Position numbers and translations under genes: made by a program. This document shows, one piece after another, positions 1 to 10,529 of a stretch of 64,000 nt of DNA. The notes beneath the pieces are model-generated. The model saw only the letters and a list, made by a program, of their open reading frames with translations, was not told the origin of the DNA and ran no database searches. Positions within the stretch are counted from its first letter, which is position 1. Each line of letters opens with the position of its first letter. The stretch is from Dactylonectria macrodidyma. Its lineage: Eukaryota > Ascomycota > Sordariomycetes > Hypocreales > Nectriaceae. The stretch spans positions 3,162,001-3,226,000 of the forward strand of contig JAGMUV010000003.1 of the NCBI GenBank assembly GCA_020744425.1. The letters run 5' to 3'.

Positions 1-1025
1 ACGTCCCCGCGTTCTCGTCGTTCTCATCGTCGCTGTGAGTTGCATCGCGTATGTGTCAGTGTGTGACTCTTTTTGCTGATGAACGTGTGAGAGCGTCCAT
101 GTATGTCCGCGGCATGTGTATCGAGAAACAACGCTGTGCTATCTTCTTTTTTTCTTTACACACCTACCTACCCAGCTAGGTCATGTACCTAGTACGTACA
201 GTGTGTCCGTTTGTGTGTGTGTGTGCCTGCAGCAGTTCTCTTACAGAAGTTGCTCATGCGACGTTCCTATCTACGTAGTACACCCTCTACTATCTCTGCC
301 ATGTATACCGACTACTCATGATCGGAGGTGGCTGCTTTATCTCTATGTGCTTTACTTATCAGATGGCGTTGAAGTAAGAAGGGGAATGGTGTGCGTCATG
401 CTTCATGCTTCATGCTTGCTCCTCAACGTTGAATTGCGGCATCACATCTGCACCCGGCGTCAGTGAGCGTCAGCGTCAACAAACGAAGTGCCACCCAAAT
501 GTGGGTTTTATATGCAGCGGCGGCACAGATCAGGATCGTATCAGCCAAGTGATTGGATCTCGAAAGACGCGTTGGTATCCAGCTCGCCATCGCTCCCCGG
601 CGGACGGATTTGTCATGTTACTGGTGACAATTTAGCCGTCCCCTGTGATGTTATTCGTGTTAAAATTATTTCACAGTAATAATACTGTTACCGTTCGTAA
701 CTCGTCGATCGTCGCCTTACACCCAGTCAACCAGTGCCCGTCTCGCGGTCTTTTTCTCAAATTTACCCTGCCTAAACCCATCCCTCCCCACGCAAGGGAA
801 TGGTGTGTACCCAACCTAGGTAGAGACACAGAGAAAGAGAGACAAACAGGGCATGGGAGAGAGTGGGTGGGATCCGCTCCGCGGGTCAGACGAAGGTCTC
901 CCGACTTCCAGAATGAAGATTCCGACTTTGCCCGACAGCATCCCGAGCAAATGCAGCGCTAACGCACCCCTCCAACGGTATCCCGCCCAGCGTAGCGTTG
1001 CCAGCACTACGGGTCAGGGCGCGTT

Positions 1026-1056
1026 GGGGGAGGGTTAGGGAGGGTCAGGGAGGGTC
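1026..1056 (+). repeat. G-run cluster, possible G-quadruplex
   Basis: Six runs of three or more G separated by one to three bases, including one TTAGGG, lie within about 30 bases. The pattern satisfies the usual G3+N1-7 quadruplex rule. It is not a telomere array, because TTAGGG occurs once and the other spacers are A or TCA. Confidence 0.6.
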
Positions 1057-4000
1057 AGAGAGGCGCAGGGCGCTGAACACCTAGACCCTTGTCCCCCGGT
1101 TTCCTCCCACCCCAAGTGGCGCGCGCCACAGCGACTCCATCACTAATAACTCCATCTCCATCAACCGGCTCCATCAACCAGCCCCATCAAACACTTTGCA
1201 CATCACACATCGCACACATCACAGCAGCACGACAGCACTGATGCGTGTCCACCCTCAGTCCCGCTCAGTCCTTCCTCCCCTGTCTGGCCCACTTGATCCA
1301 TTCTGTCCCACAGCTTCACTTTCCATGCCCCGGTAGATGCATACATGCAGGGGGGTCTCTCGGGAACGCCTAACCTCTAGAGGTTCAAGGTCTCGTCGTC
1401 TCACCAGGAATGGGGAACCCCACCGCGTGCGCTCACCCTAACCTTCACCTCAGCTTTTCCTTCTCCAGTCTCCACTCTTTACTATCATTATTCCTGCCCA
1501 ACATGGATTTGAACAGCTGTTTTTCAGAGGCCTCATTTTCTCTGTTGGTGATTCTAGCTCGTAGCAGCACCATGACTGTATAAGTCTGCATATGATGAAA
1601 ACTTCCCCCTTCTCTCTATTGCGCAGGATGCGGAACTTATTCATTTGATGCCTTCGTTTTAGATGTTGCCTTCTCCTCAAATCCAGACAGCAAGGTCGCA
1701 TCCCGGCCCAGACATTGAATTCACTAGCTTCCGGTAGCCTCCTAGGGATCCACCGACCACACCCGCAAACACCCATCAGATCGTGAAGGGATGAAAGCAT
1801 ACTCTGCATGATGTACTCCGTACTGTACCACACAGTCTCGACCCAAGCCTGGTCTCATCGAAGCACAGTCTCAGTCGTCAAGATTTCCGATTCTAGCTTC
1901 CCGTGCTACTTGCTCGATTCAGGCAAACTTACCCGTCGGTACCAAGGAGAACTACAGCATTTTGTTTGGTTTCAGACTGTCCACCGATTTTGGCCGCCTA
2001 CCGATTAAACCTACAAAGCACTTGTAAGATGGTCGCTCTTGCATGCGTGGGTGGTGGAGCTGCTGCCCCGGCGTGGAGTCGGCGGCCAAATCGCCACTTT
2101 TGCCGACTCCCTCCCCTCCCTTGGCGGCATGCCGCTGCCTGTCAGCCATGCCATGACGGAGAACTCACCTGTGTGAGAGGGAGCCTTGGCGATAGGTTAC
2201 CATGCGTTCCCACTTGGATGTAGTACATGTGAGACGGCGTTTTGAGACAGGTTGTAATACTATGTGCGAAGGACAGCCAAGAAGCTTACAGAGATGCCAG
2301 GACCCTGTATTATGTGTATCAGCTGTCTCGGCAGGGCCATTCCGACCGCATTCCTCTGTTCCGTAAGAGAAAGCTGAAAACCAGGGACAATGGGGGGAAA
2401 GACATGTCTCGGACCTGGGCCCAGGTCAATGCCCTGCCTGTCATATGTCACATCTTTGGGGCCATCCCAGAACCTTGCCGTTGCTGCCACTGCTACATTG
2501 GTGACGCACAGCCCGTCGTTGTCCCAGGGGGGCAGCTTAGATGTGGCGTCCGCATGATCACCAACGATTTGACGGTCAAGTCATTTTGGGCACCGCCATT
2601 TGGCACCGACAGCCGCGCGAGTGGATTCCTGACGAGCACGTCACCGCAAGACATGGTAATTAGTTGGTCAGGTCAAAAAGGGACAGAAAGAGACTGTGAA
2701 AATAATGCCGGCAAATGGCTGACGAAAGGGGAGCTGCAGCATCAGGTCGGTTCAGAGATTCCCTGCTCTCGGACTGTTCCGGCTGGGCCACTCCGTCCAC
2801 CAGTAAGTCCGTCCTCCCCGCCAGTCCAACTTCCGGTCCGTCCAATAGGTACAAGCGGACAGGTACCCTGATTGCCTCTAGAGGAAGGAAGGACTCCCCA
2901 CCGGGACCTGTGGCTGGTCAGGCTGCCTCCCCACTTGTATATGCCCCTAGCAGAGCCAGTATCCATCTGATGCAGGTCTGGGAAAAAAGGTGGAATAAGA
3001 AAAAAGAAAAGAAAAAAAAAGGGCAATCTTGATGAGACTTGGTTGGGCCATCAATCACGACGGGAGGCTGGGGGGAGGAGGGCCTTGGTTCCTTGGGCCT
3101 TTTCCCATGGCTTGGCAAAGTGTCCGTGTGCTAAACTGGTTGCTGCATTTGCTCTCTTCGGTTCGGGTGACGGTTTCCCTTTCCTTTGGCGGCGCTTGGC
3201 CTCTCTTGTTGTTGAGACCGCCCACGCAAATGACTAACAACCTTAGATACGTAGATAGTTGTTTGCAATGGCTTCCTCTGCCACGTCCAAGTCCAGGGCT
3301 CGGTCCGGCTTGCTTCGGTCCAACAATTGCGTCTCGATCGCCATGTATTTGGGGCCTATCTTGAACCCACCAGCTCGTCTTTCGCCATCGAGAGCTCAAC
3401 AACAGACTGGCAAGCAAAGGCGAGCCAATGGATCCGCTACTCTCGATTTTTGACATCCTGACCTCATGGAATGTGTTGGCTCACACCGCCCGCCTCACGT
3501 ATACATGTGCCTCACCAGATCCCTGCCTCCGCCATTAGGTTGGTTCTCTCCGCCATTCTTCGTTGCCTTCATCACATGGGCCGCTACTTACAGAGCAGTA
3601 CCGTGTACTAACTAGTTGGCACCAGTGTATGCAATAATATGATATGATACTCCCGTGTCTCCCAATTAAAACCAGGTGCTATTGTTGCTATCCAAGATTC
3701 ACGCCCTCATGAGACGTGCCGCCATCTTCGAGCAGCAGCCCACCAACTGCGAAAGTACTACCCCATGCATTCCACTCATACCTATGAAGCACATGTTGGT
3801 GTTCCCTTTTTTAATGCGTGATCCGGTGCCCCGACGAAGGCTTCCCTCCCTCCTCCTCCCCACATGCCACTACCCTGGAGCTAGTGCCCCCCGCACACGT
3901 GCCATCGCCATCCGCCATAGGAACCTTACCTAGGTGCTCTTGGTTCTGAATTTCATTGCCATGAGCCATACTCAGTCCTCCATCCCGACGTGTCTGATTT

Positions 4001-4520
4001 CCCCAACAGGCCATAGCGCATGCCTCGCTCCCGTCCCGTAGCAGGATATCTGATGGCATGTGCTCTGTCTAGCTGTGGCTCCTTCAGCCCTCTTCCTCCT
4101 CCCGAGATCAGATTTGCCAACTCGCCGAACCTCCGAGGTTCGACCTGCCAGCTTTCACAAGCTCTGACGCATTCGCCAATCTCGAGCTTGCCTCCCCTCT
4201 CTCCACCCCCACACTCGCTCACACGCGTACGCACGAAGTTCGGTCTGGGGCCGAGGACTGCGGCTCCGGGGCGGCTATTTTCAAACTCCTGGGGAAAGCT
4301 CGCGAGCCGTTTGCCCTAGCTCCGTTACGGCCTCATGTCGCTGATGCCGAGGTGGTACATCCGTTCCTCCATCTGTCTCGCATCCTTTCCGAGGCACCCT
4401 ATTACGCCCACCCCTTCGGCTTGCAGCTCTCAGCACACACAAGGAGTCATACATAGCTAAGGAGTCACAACTCGCAGCTCACAGAGCTCTCATGCCGATA
4501 CCGGTTCGAACACATATGTC

Positions 4521-4554
4521 CAAGCTCAAGCTCAAGCTCAAGCTCAAGCTCAAG
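4521..4554. repeat. CAAGCT hexamer tandem array
   Basis: Five perfect copies of CAAGCT followed by CAAG. It lies about 270 bp beyond the stop codon of the telomere-protein gene, in non-coding sequence. Confidence 0.9.
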
Positions 4555-4822
4555 ATTCCTCGTTCCACCATGAAATCCACATGCAATGCATTGGCATAGC
4601 AGCTCTCCATGTAGTATGGTATTCCCCAACCGGGTTTTAATTAAAGCGATACACTGCAGGACCGGCCTCGCTCTCATCCTATCTGCATCCTGATTTTGCC
4701 TGTCTATCTTGTTCTCCTCGATCGTGACTCATACATGTGATCAAGCCACCCGTGTCAGTCAACTGGTGCCAACTGCCGAGTATGCCTGTGCGAATTATCA
4801 TCCCGGGTCCTTCTAGACTCTC

Positions 4823-7800
4823 TCACTTCAGATCTTCCTTGCCAGCCTCCGAAACCTTGCGGCTCGCTTTCTCAATCTTCTCCATGGCCTTCTCGTCCTG
4901 CAGGTTCCACCAGCGTCGCAGTCCCTCGACGTACTTGATCTCCTGGTCAGTCACTTCTACAGGAGGGCCCCTGATCTGGGGTAGCATTTCTTCGTCCGCC
5001 CTTTCAAACACAGCCCACGCCGAGGCTTCGCCGGCTCGAACCCCGAACCCCCGGCTCTTCATGGACACGACCTGAACTCGCCGGAGGAGTACCACATCGC
5101 CGGCGTGCACCACGGGGAGCGACGAGAGGTGTGGCCGGAAGATGTGGGCCACTGATACGCCCGTAGGCGCCACTGAGGGGTCGATTAGATTCATTGTCAA
5201 CATGTAATCTCTGGGCCCGTGTTTCGGCCGGTGCGGCTGAGTCGGGGTAGTAGTGGCCACTGCCAGAATGTCCGTAGCCTGATTGAGCGAGTTGCGGAGC
5301 GTCTTAAGCGACAAGAAGTCCGGCAGGCAGGTACGGAGGCTCCGTAGTAGTTGGAGCTTTACGGCGCCGATACTTTCGTCTTCGGGCGCAGTGAAGGAAC
5401 CCGACACGGACGGCGACTGTAGCACCGACCCGACCGTGTCCGGCGTATTGGCTCTCTGTGCCAGGCTGCGGGAGCTGGAACGGGTCTCGCGAGTCGGCTC
5501 CGGCGTGACATGTCGCCGCGATTGCCGGGTTGAAGCAGACGGCGAATTTTTTGCCAGCTGGATGCTTGGATCCCCACGGTCAGCCCTGCCCCGCGACACG
5601 CGAAGCTTTGCTGGTGGGCTGTTTTCCGCATCGTCTACTTCATCGCGTCCCCTCCCCTTGCCCTTTGGCCCTCCAACTTGTGGCGAGGCTCTCGCCAACT
5701 GAAGACTAGGGTCGGCTTGGTCGGTCTGGTCGGCCTTGCTACGCGTTATGCGCAGGGTCGTCGGTGGGCTGCTGGCTTTGACATCATCGTCCGGCTGGGT
5801 AAACTTGGTCGGCGCCTTGGCCAATAGGAAGCTAGGGTCTGGCTGGGATATGTCGGACGATTTTGACTTAGTCGACCTATGGCCTCGGCTGCGCAGTGAC
5901 TTGACGGTAATAAGAACATCGGGTGTTGGCGCAGCATCTGTCGACTCCGAGCAGTGAGGTGCCTCGGTCAGCTCGGGTTTGGGCTGAGGTGAAGGGAACG
6001 ATGCAGGGTTCACATGCGGTTGCGTGTTCTTATGTTTTGCTGGGGAGTGTTGCAGAATCTCTGCCATGATCTGATCTTCTGGACTTAGGTCGCCCTCATC
6101 GATCTGCCCATTACGCTCCGCAACGGGGTGGTAATTCTCCGTCATCTCAACCTCCTCGACTTGCGTCTCCCCAGGTGTGGGCAGATGCTCCTGGAGCTCA
6201 TGATTTGACACCATAGATGCAGCCTGCGAAAGAGTTGATTCGTCGATTTGTCGCAATGGCTGTGTGTTGGAATCCTGTGTGGCCGGTGGGGACATCTGGC
6301 CGTCCGTCCCTACCTGCTGAGGCTCGATTGTTTCCCCGGCATCGTCATGGTATCCTGTTTCGTACCCATCCATTGTCTGTAGCGGACCAGACCCGACTGT
6401 CACTTCAACATGCAAGGCATCCTGCATCGTGGCGTCCGGGGACTCGTCGTGCCCTTGCCCCTGCGTGTCTGGGGTCGGGTCCGTTCCTTTCTGGTTCAGG
6501 TCAATCTCCTGAGCGGGAACGTTCGACATTGGAAGCGGCTGTACGCCATTTTCTGGGGTAACCGGTGATTTTCCCGACCTGGATAGCCCATCTTGGCCCT
6601 CCTGGGCATCAGCAATGCTCGCTCTCGTACCCTTTGAGGTCGTGTCATGGGCTTCCTTGACATCTTTCGTTGTGTCAGCAATCTCTGGGTCGGCTGTAGC
6701 GGTTGACACATTTCCTCTCTCCACGTGTCTCTCGTTCGTTTCATCCACTTCCATGGCGTCGGTCGGAGCCGCAGGTTGTTCAATAACGTGTCGAAGTACT
6801 TCCAGGGCTTGAATATCATTGAGTGCTTCAGCCCCGTCATCCGATTCTTCAGCAACCACCAATACTTCCTGATCAGGAGGCCCTGCGTCCACAACGGGTG
6901 CCTCAGTGTCTCGATGCTGTCCACCATCTTCGACCCCTTGCTCCGAAGCAAATTGTTGACCTTCATCTAGCGGGTGTTGGACCGCAGTACTCGACTCTTC
7001 AACCACCTCAGAATAGGACTCCCCGGTAGAACCGGTATCCTCGGTTGTATTCGGTAGAATTGAATGCCGAGGAGACTTGCTATCGATGTCCATCTCATCA
7101 GCTGGTAGAGAGGCTCCCAAACCTTCGGCCACTTTCCCCGACTCTTCGCCTTGAGCCGTTTCTAGGGCATCGCCGGTTGGTTCAGGTTGCATTGGATCTT
7201 TAGGCGCCGCCGGCTGCTCCTGCTGCGCCGGTTCCGTTGGTTGCTCTGTCTTTTCCGGAACTTGATCAAAGCCTGATTCCCTTTGAATTTTCGACTCCTT
7301 GATATCTGATGCCTTCTGAAACTGTGACTCATTCTGAAGCTCCGGTTCTTTCTGAAGATCTGATTCCTTCTGTAGCTTCAGTTCCTCTTGAGGCTCCGGT
7401 TCCTCTTGAGGCTCCGGATCCTTGCGAAGCTCGGGTTCCGGTTTCGGATCGTCTTCGTCTTCGGAATCAGAGAGCAGGCTAATAAACACCGGTTCCTTGG
7501 GTGCTAGTGGACGAGAAGGGGCTGCGTCCTCCTCATCTTCTTCTTCGTTTTCTTCGTCGTATTCATCTTCATCGTATTCCTCTTCGTCTGAGTAATATTC
7601 TCCCTCTGCGCCGCGATCGAACTCTCCAAGCTCTTGGCCGTCCATTTCTTGGTCATCGTATCCGTCGAGCTTTTCGTCGTACCCAGTCGCCTCGCCATCA
7701 CTTTCCTCCTCCTCCTCCTCTTCCTCATCATCCACCTCCACCTCCCCAAGTCCATCACGGTTGGCACCTTGTAAGTCAACATGAATACTGGCAGGCTCTT

Positions 7801-9580
7801 GGTCTTCCTCAGATTCATCCACATCGTCGTCGTCCGCATGAGCACGGTCGTAGTTTCTCAGATCATAGTCATCTCCAGGCTTGTCACCACCGTCCTCATA
7901 CTGTTCCTCTTCGCTCGATCGCTCGATAAAATCATCCGCCTCCTCCTCGGGGACATCGTCGGCCTTGTCATTAATTATGGTGTCTCCGAGTCGAGCGTAA
8001 GGCTTAAGAAGTCCAGTTCTTTCGGATGGAGAAGAGTTCGGCTCTTCGCTTAAAGCGCGTTCTCTTGTGGGAGAAGAGCTGAGAATCTCCACCGGTTGAT
8101 CAGCATTTTGCGCGGGCGTCATAGAGAATGGCGCGGATGAGGCCCCCGTCAGCCATGTGCTTGGGGGAGGCTGTGAAACAGTGTGAAATGGAGAGTAATA
8201 TGGAGGCCCAGGTTCGAAAGGAGGGACCGCTGGCTCTTCCATGCCTAATGACTCGAGGGGAGAGTCGTGGGATGGTGACTTTGTCCGGGTTTCGATGCCT
8301 ATGGGAAGGCTGGGGTTGTCGAGGAAAGACGTGGGATAGTCCTCCGATACTGGAAGGTCGCTGACTGGGGCGTGTAATGCCTCCTCGGCATGGGAGACTG
8401 GGAACATATCAGATGCGGACTGGTATAGCAACGGCTGTGAGGGAGTAAAGCCAAATGCCAGCCCCGCGTCCACGGGAGCAGACGAGTGTCCTAGGAAATC
8501 TGTGGCTAGCTCATTTGTAGGTTGTTGCTCTTCGGGCAAGCGTTTAAAGCTCAAGGAGTGGTCCAATACTGCATCTTCAGTTTCGATTGCTTTCGTCCTA
8601 GGAAGCGGCGTCGGAGTCGCGTATGTAAAGCCGAAGAATGGGCGAGACTCAGCTGAGACCTGAACACTATTCATCGGGGTAAAATCCACATCCATCGTTT
8701 GACATCCCTCATCGACCATAGTCGGCCGGGACGGCGTATCTAAGGGGGCATCGATGGCTTCTTGGTCTGCACTGCTAGTTTCGACTTCATTCGTTTTCTC
8801 GGGTTCCTCGGGCTCTTGCTCTTCTTCAACCTCAGGGCTGGGTGATCGGCTGCTGTATCTCCAAGCATTGGCAGGTAGGCTGAACCGTGGTCTATTCTTA
8901 GTCTTGCTCTTTCGGCCGATATCCCCGTCGAAAATGTCAAGACCTCCTTCGAACAGGGATCCGTAGGAAACCCTTGCGCGCTTAATAAAGGCCGGCGAGG
9001 CAAACTCTTGGGTTTCGAACGATGGGGATGCCGGGCGTTTCGTGGAGAGTGATATGACCGGTGATCCAGGCAAAGGTATCGCAAGGTCGGAGGCGGATGG
9101 CGTTTCGTCGAGGAGTGTAGCGTTTTTTGTATGGACGTTTGTCGAACCGGAGTTGATATCAATCACGGCTTCCTCTTGCGAGTTGGCTCGTTTGATGATC
9201 AGACTTAGGCGATTTGTGAACTCGAGTTGCCATTCCAACGTTGTTCCAGCAAGCTGAGTATTAGTTTCGTTCTTTTCCCACCGTGCCCCCTCCAAGCTCA
9301 GGCGGATCTCGTCGCCTCCTCCTACGGAAGCGTCTGCGATGGCTCTTGCGGCAGCGTCATGGAATCGGATGCGAACCTGGCCTTTGTCGCGTCGGAGTCG
9401 AAAGTCACGCTCAGCGACGATGAATGCGATCGATTTAGTGATAATGCTAAAGGGCCAGGTGATTGTGATGGCGCCATGGACGACTCGGGTATTTTGGTCT
9501 GAGAGATCGGGGTTGAGGAGAGCAATAGGTGTTGGCTCGGTGACGCGAAGCGCCTCGTGCGGTGTCTCGTTGTCGGGCAT
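4823..9580 (-). CDS. telomeric single-stranded DNA-binding POT1/CDC13-type protein
   Basis: Single exon, 1585 aa, from ATG 9580 to a TGA at 4823. The C-terminal segment (about residues 1395-1560) reads as a Telo_bind/OB fold of the POT1/CDC13 type: a KLQLLRSLRTCLPDFLSLK-like start, then a DYMLTMNLIDPS strand, an HIFRPHL segment and a VVLLRRVQV strand. Residues about 14-135 form a second folded, beta-rich region that may be another OB fold (inference). Between them is a long disordered chain with a strongly acidic D/E block (about 540-690), EPQEE/LQKE low-complexity repeats after it, and three copies of a DPSxxLA motif starting at D1248, D1290 and D1337. Expected role: binding the telomeric G-strand in the nucleus, in a capping or CST-like complex. 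The family call rests on the C-terminal domain; whether it acts as Pot1 or Cdc13 cannot be read here. Confidence 0.75.
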   Translation of the reverse strand: MPDNETPHEALRVTEPTPIALLNPDLSDQNTRVVHGAITITWPFSIITKSIAFIVAERDFRLRRDKGQVRIRFHDAAARAIADASVGGGDEIRLSLEGARWEKNETNTQLAGTTLEWQLEFTNRLSLIIKRANSQEEAVIDINSGSTNVHTKNATLLDETPSASDLAIPLPGSPVISLSTKRPASPSFETQEFASPAFIKRARVSYGSLFEGGLDIFDGDIGRKSKTKNRPRFSLPANAWRYSSRSPSPEVEEEQEPEEPEKTNEVETSSADQEAIDAPLDTPSRPTMVDEGCQTMDVDFTPMNSVQVSAESRPFFGFTYATPTPLPRTKAIETEDAVLDHSLSFKRLPEEQQPTNELATDFLGHSSAPVDAGLAFGFTPSQPLLYQSASDMFPVSHAEEALHAPVSDLPVSEDYPTSFLDNPSLPIGIETRTKSPSHDSPLESLGMEEPAVPPFEPGPPYYSPFHTVSQPPPSTWLTGASSAPFSMTPAQNADQPVEILSSSPTRERALSEEPNSSPSERTGLLKPYARLGDTIINDKADDVPEEEADDFIERSSEEEQYEDGGDKPGDDYDLRNYDRAHADDDDVDESEEDQEPASIHVDLQGANRDGLGEVEVDDEEEEEEEESDGEATGYDEKLDGYDDQEMDGQELGEFDRGAEGEYYSDEEEYDEDEYDEENEEEDEEDAAPSRPLAPKEPVFISLLSDSEDEDDPKPEPELRKDPEPQEEPEPQEELKLQKESDLQKEPELQNESQFQKASDIKESKIQRESGFDQVPEKTEQPTEPAQQEQPAAPKDPMQPEPTGDALETAQGEESGKVAEGLGASLPADEMDIDSKSPRHSILPNTTEDTGSTGESYSEVVEESSTAVQHPLDEGQQFASEQGVEDGGQHRDTEAPVVDAGPPDQEVLVVAEESDDGAEALNDIQALEVLRHVIEQPAAPTDAMEVDETNERHVERGNVSTATADPEIADTTKDVKEAHDTTSKGTRASIADAQEGQDGLSRSGKSPVTPENGVQPLPMSNVPAQEIDLNQKGTDPTPDTQGQGHDESPDATMQDALHVEVTVGSGPLQTMDGYETGYHDDAGETIEPQQVGTDGQMSPPATQDSNTQPLRQIDESTLSQAASMVSNHELQEHLPTPGETQVEEVEMTENYHPVAERNGQIDEGDLSPEDQIMAEILQHSPAKHKNTQPHVNPASFPSPQPKPELTEAPHCSESTDAAPTPDVLITVKSLRSRGHRSTKSKSSDISQPDPSFLLAKAPTKFTQPDDDVKASSPPTTLRITRSKADQTDQADPSLQLARASPQVGGPKGKGRGRDEVDDAENSPPAKLRVSRGRADRGDPSIQLAKNSPSASTRQSRRHVTPEPTRETRSSSRSLAQRANTPDTVGSVLQSPSVSGSFTAPEDESIGAVKLQLLRSLRTCLPDFLSLKTLRNSLNQATDILAVATTTPTQPHRPKHGPRDYMLTMNLIDPSVAPTGVSVAHIFRPHLSSLPVVHAGDVVLLRRVQVVSMKSRGFGVRAGEASAWAVFERADEEMLPQIRGPPVEVTDQEIKYVEGLRRWWNLQDEKAMEKIEKASRKVSEAGKEDLK

Positions 9581-10529
9581 CTTGGTGGCGGTTGCACCAG
9601 CTGACGGCTGTCGCGGGGGGACTGCAAGCTCTAGGTCATGGACGTGGCTCGACGTGTAAGGCAGACACGGTTGGAGGAAGGGTTCATCGGCAGATTTTAA
9701 ACGCTTGAGACCGCGAAGACGGCAATCGCATCGCGTCGGCGATCAGGTTCGCGCAGCAGGTCGGGGTTGTTTGCCAGTTGTTTGCCAGGAAATGGTGTTG
9801 TTGAGTTGGGTTGTGAAGCTCCCCTTCGAAACCTCAGGTCGGAACTGAAGCTCAAATGGCAAAATGACGAAAGTGGAAGGCGGTATGTTTGAGAGCTGAG
9901 TCTAAATTCACCCATGAGTTCATGCCTCAGGATTCACACAGTTCCGTCACGTTGCGGAGCTCTGACACTCACACTCACGCCGCCAAGGTTGGATTATGCG
10001 AGAACCCTAACTCTGCTCAACCTCTAATTCAACCTCATAATCCCTAGATCCTCCCTTTTTGTACCAATTCATCTTCCTTGAAGCTGAAGCTGGATAGAAC
10101 CGCACTTTGACAATCGAGATGGGCAGGGCATCCATCATCAGATAGATGCCGCCTTTCCTCTCCTGGAATCCTGAGCCGTAGGCTCGGATATGCTGATTGG
10201 CCCTACCCGTGGCTTGCATCTGTGTATTCTTGTAATTGGCCTGTTCTGATTAGGTACTCAATGAAACCGGACTTTGTCGTATCCGGCCCCCGGTCTGCAG
10301 TGGTCTGGGAAGGCAACGGCGCCCTTCCATGCCACTTACAGCAGACAAGTGTCGAGCACGACATCCCTAATAGTTCCATTCCCCACTCGCCTGTCAGAGA
10401 GGAGGCGAGTCACCATCGTGCGAGAGGCTGATGATTTTTTTGTGTATTTTGTATTTATTGTAATTAGAATTTTGCTTCCTCTTTTCCACCTTCAGACGCC
10501 GTTGCCGAAGCTTCACAAGGAACAACACC
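9581..10529. promoter_or_regulatory. divergent intergenic region, telomere gene / FMO
   Basis: The 949 bp between two divergent starts (ATG 9580 minus, ATG 10530 plus) should hold both promoters. An AACCCTAAC sequence at 10003-10011, one and a half telomere repeats, lies about 420 bp upstream of the telomere-protein start. The FMO start has a good context (CACCATGG). No credible ORF is present. Confidence 0.55.

Larger units (their letters stand above)
1..4822. other. gene-free stretch, left edge
   Basis: No reading frame here looks like a conserved protein. The open frames are short, overlap on both strands, and mostly begin with non-ATG codons. The stretch holds a short TG run near 212-226, a G-run block at 1026-1056, A-rich runs near 3000-3020 and a CAAGCT hexamer array at 4521-4554. 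It probably carries the 3' region of the minus-strand telomere gene and flanking sequence of a gene outside the window. Untranslated RNAs cannot be excluded. Confidence 0.6.

Noticed and set aside
2242..2871. 209-codon open frame in the left gap
   Set aside because: Its start is TTG, no domain is recognisable, and overlapping frames on the other strand are equally open.
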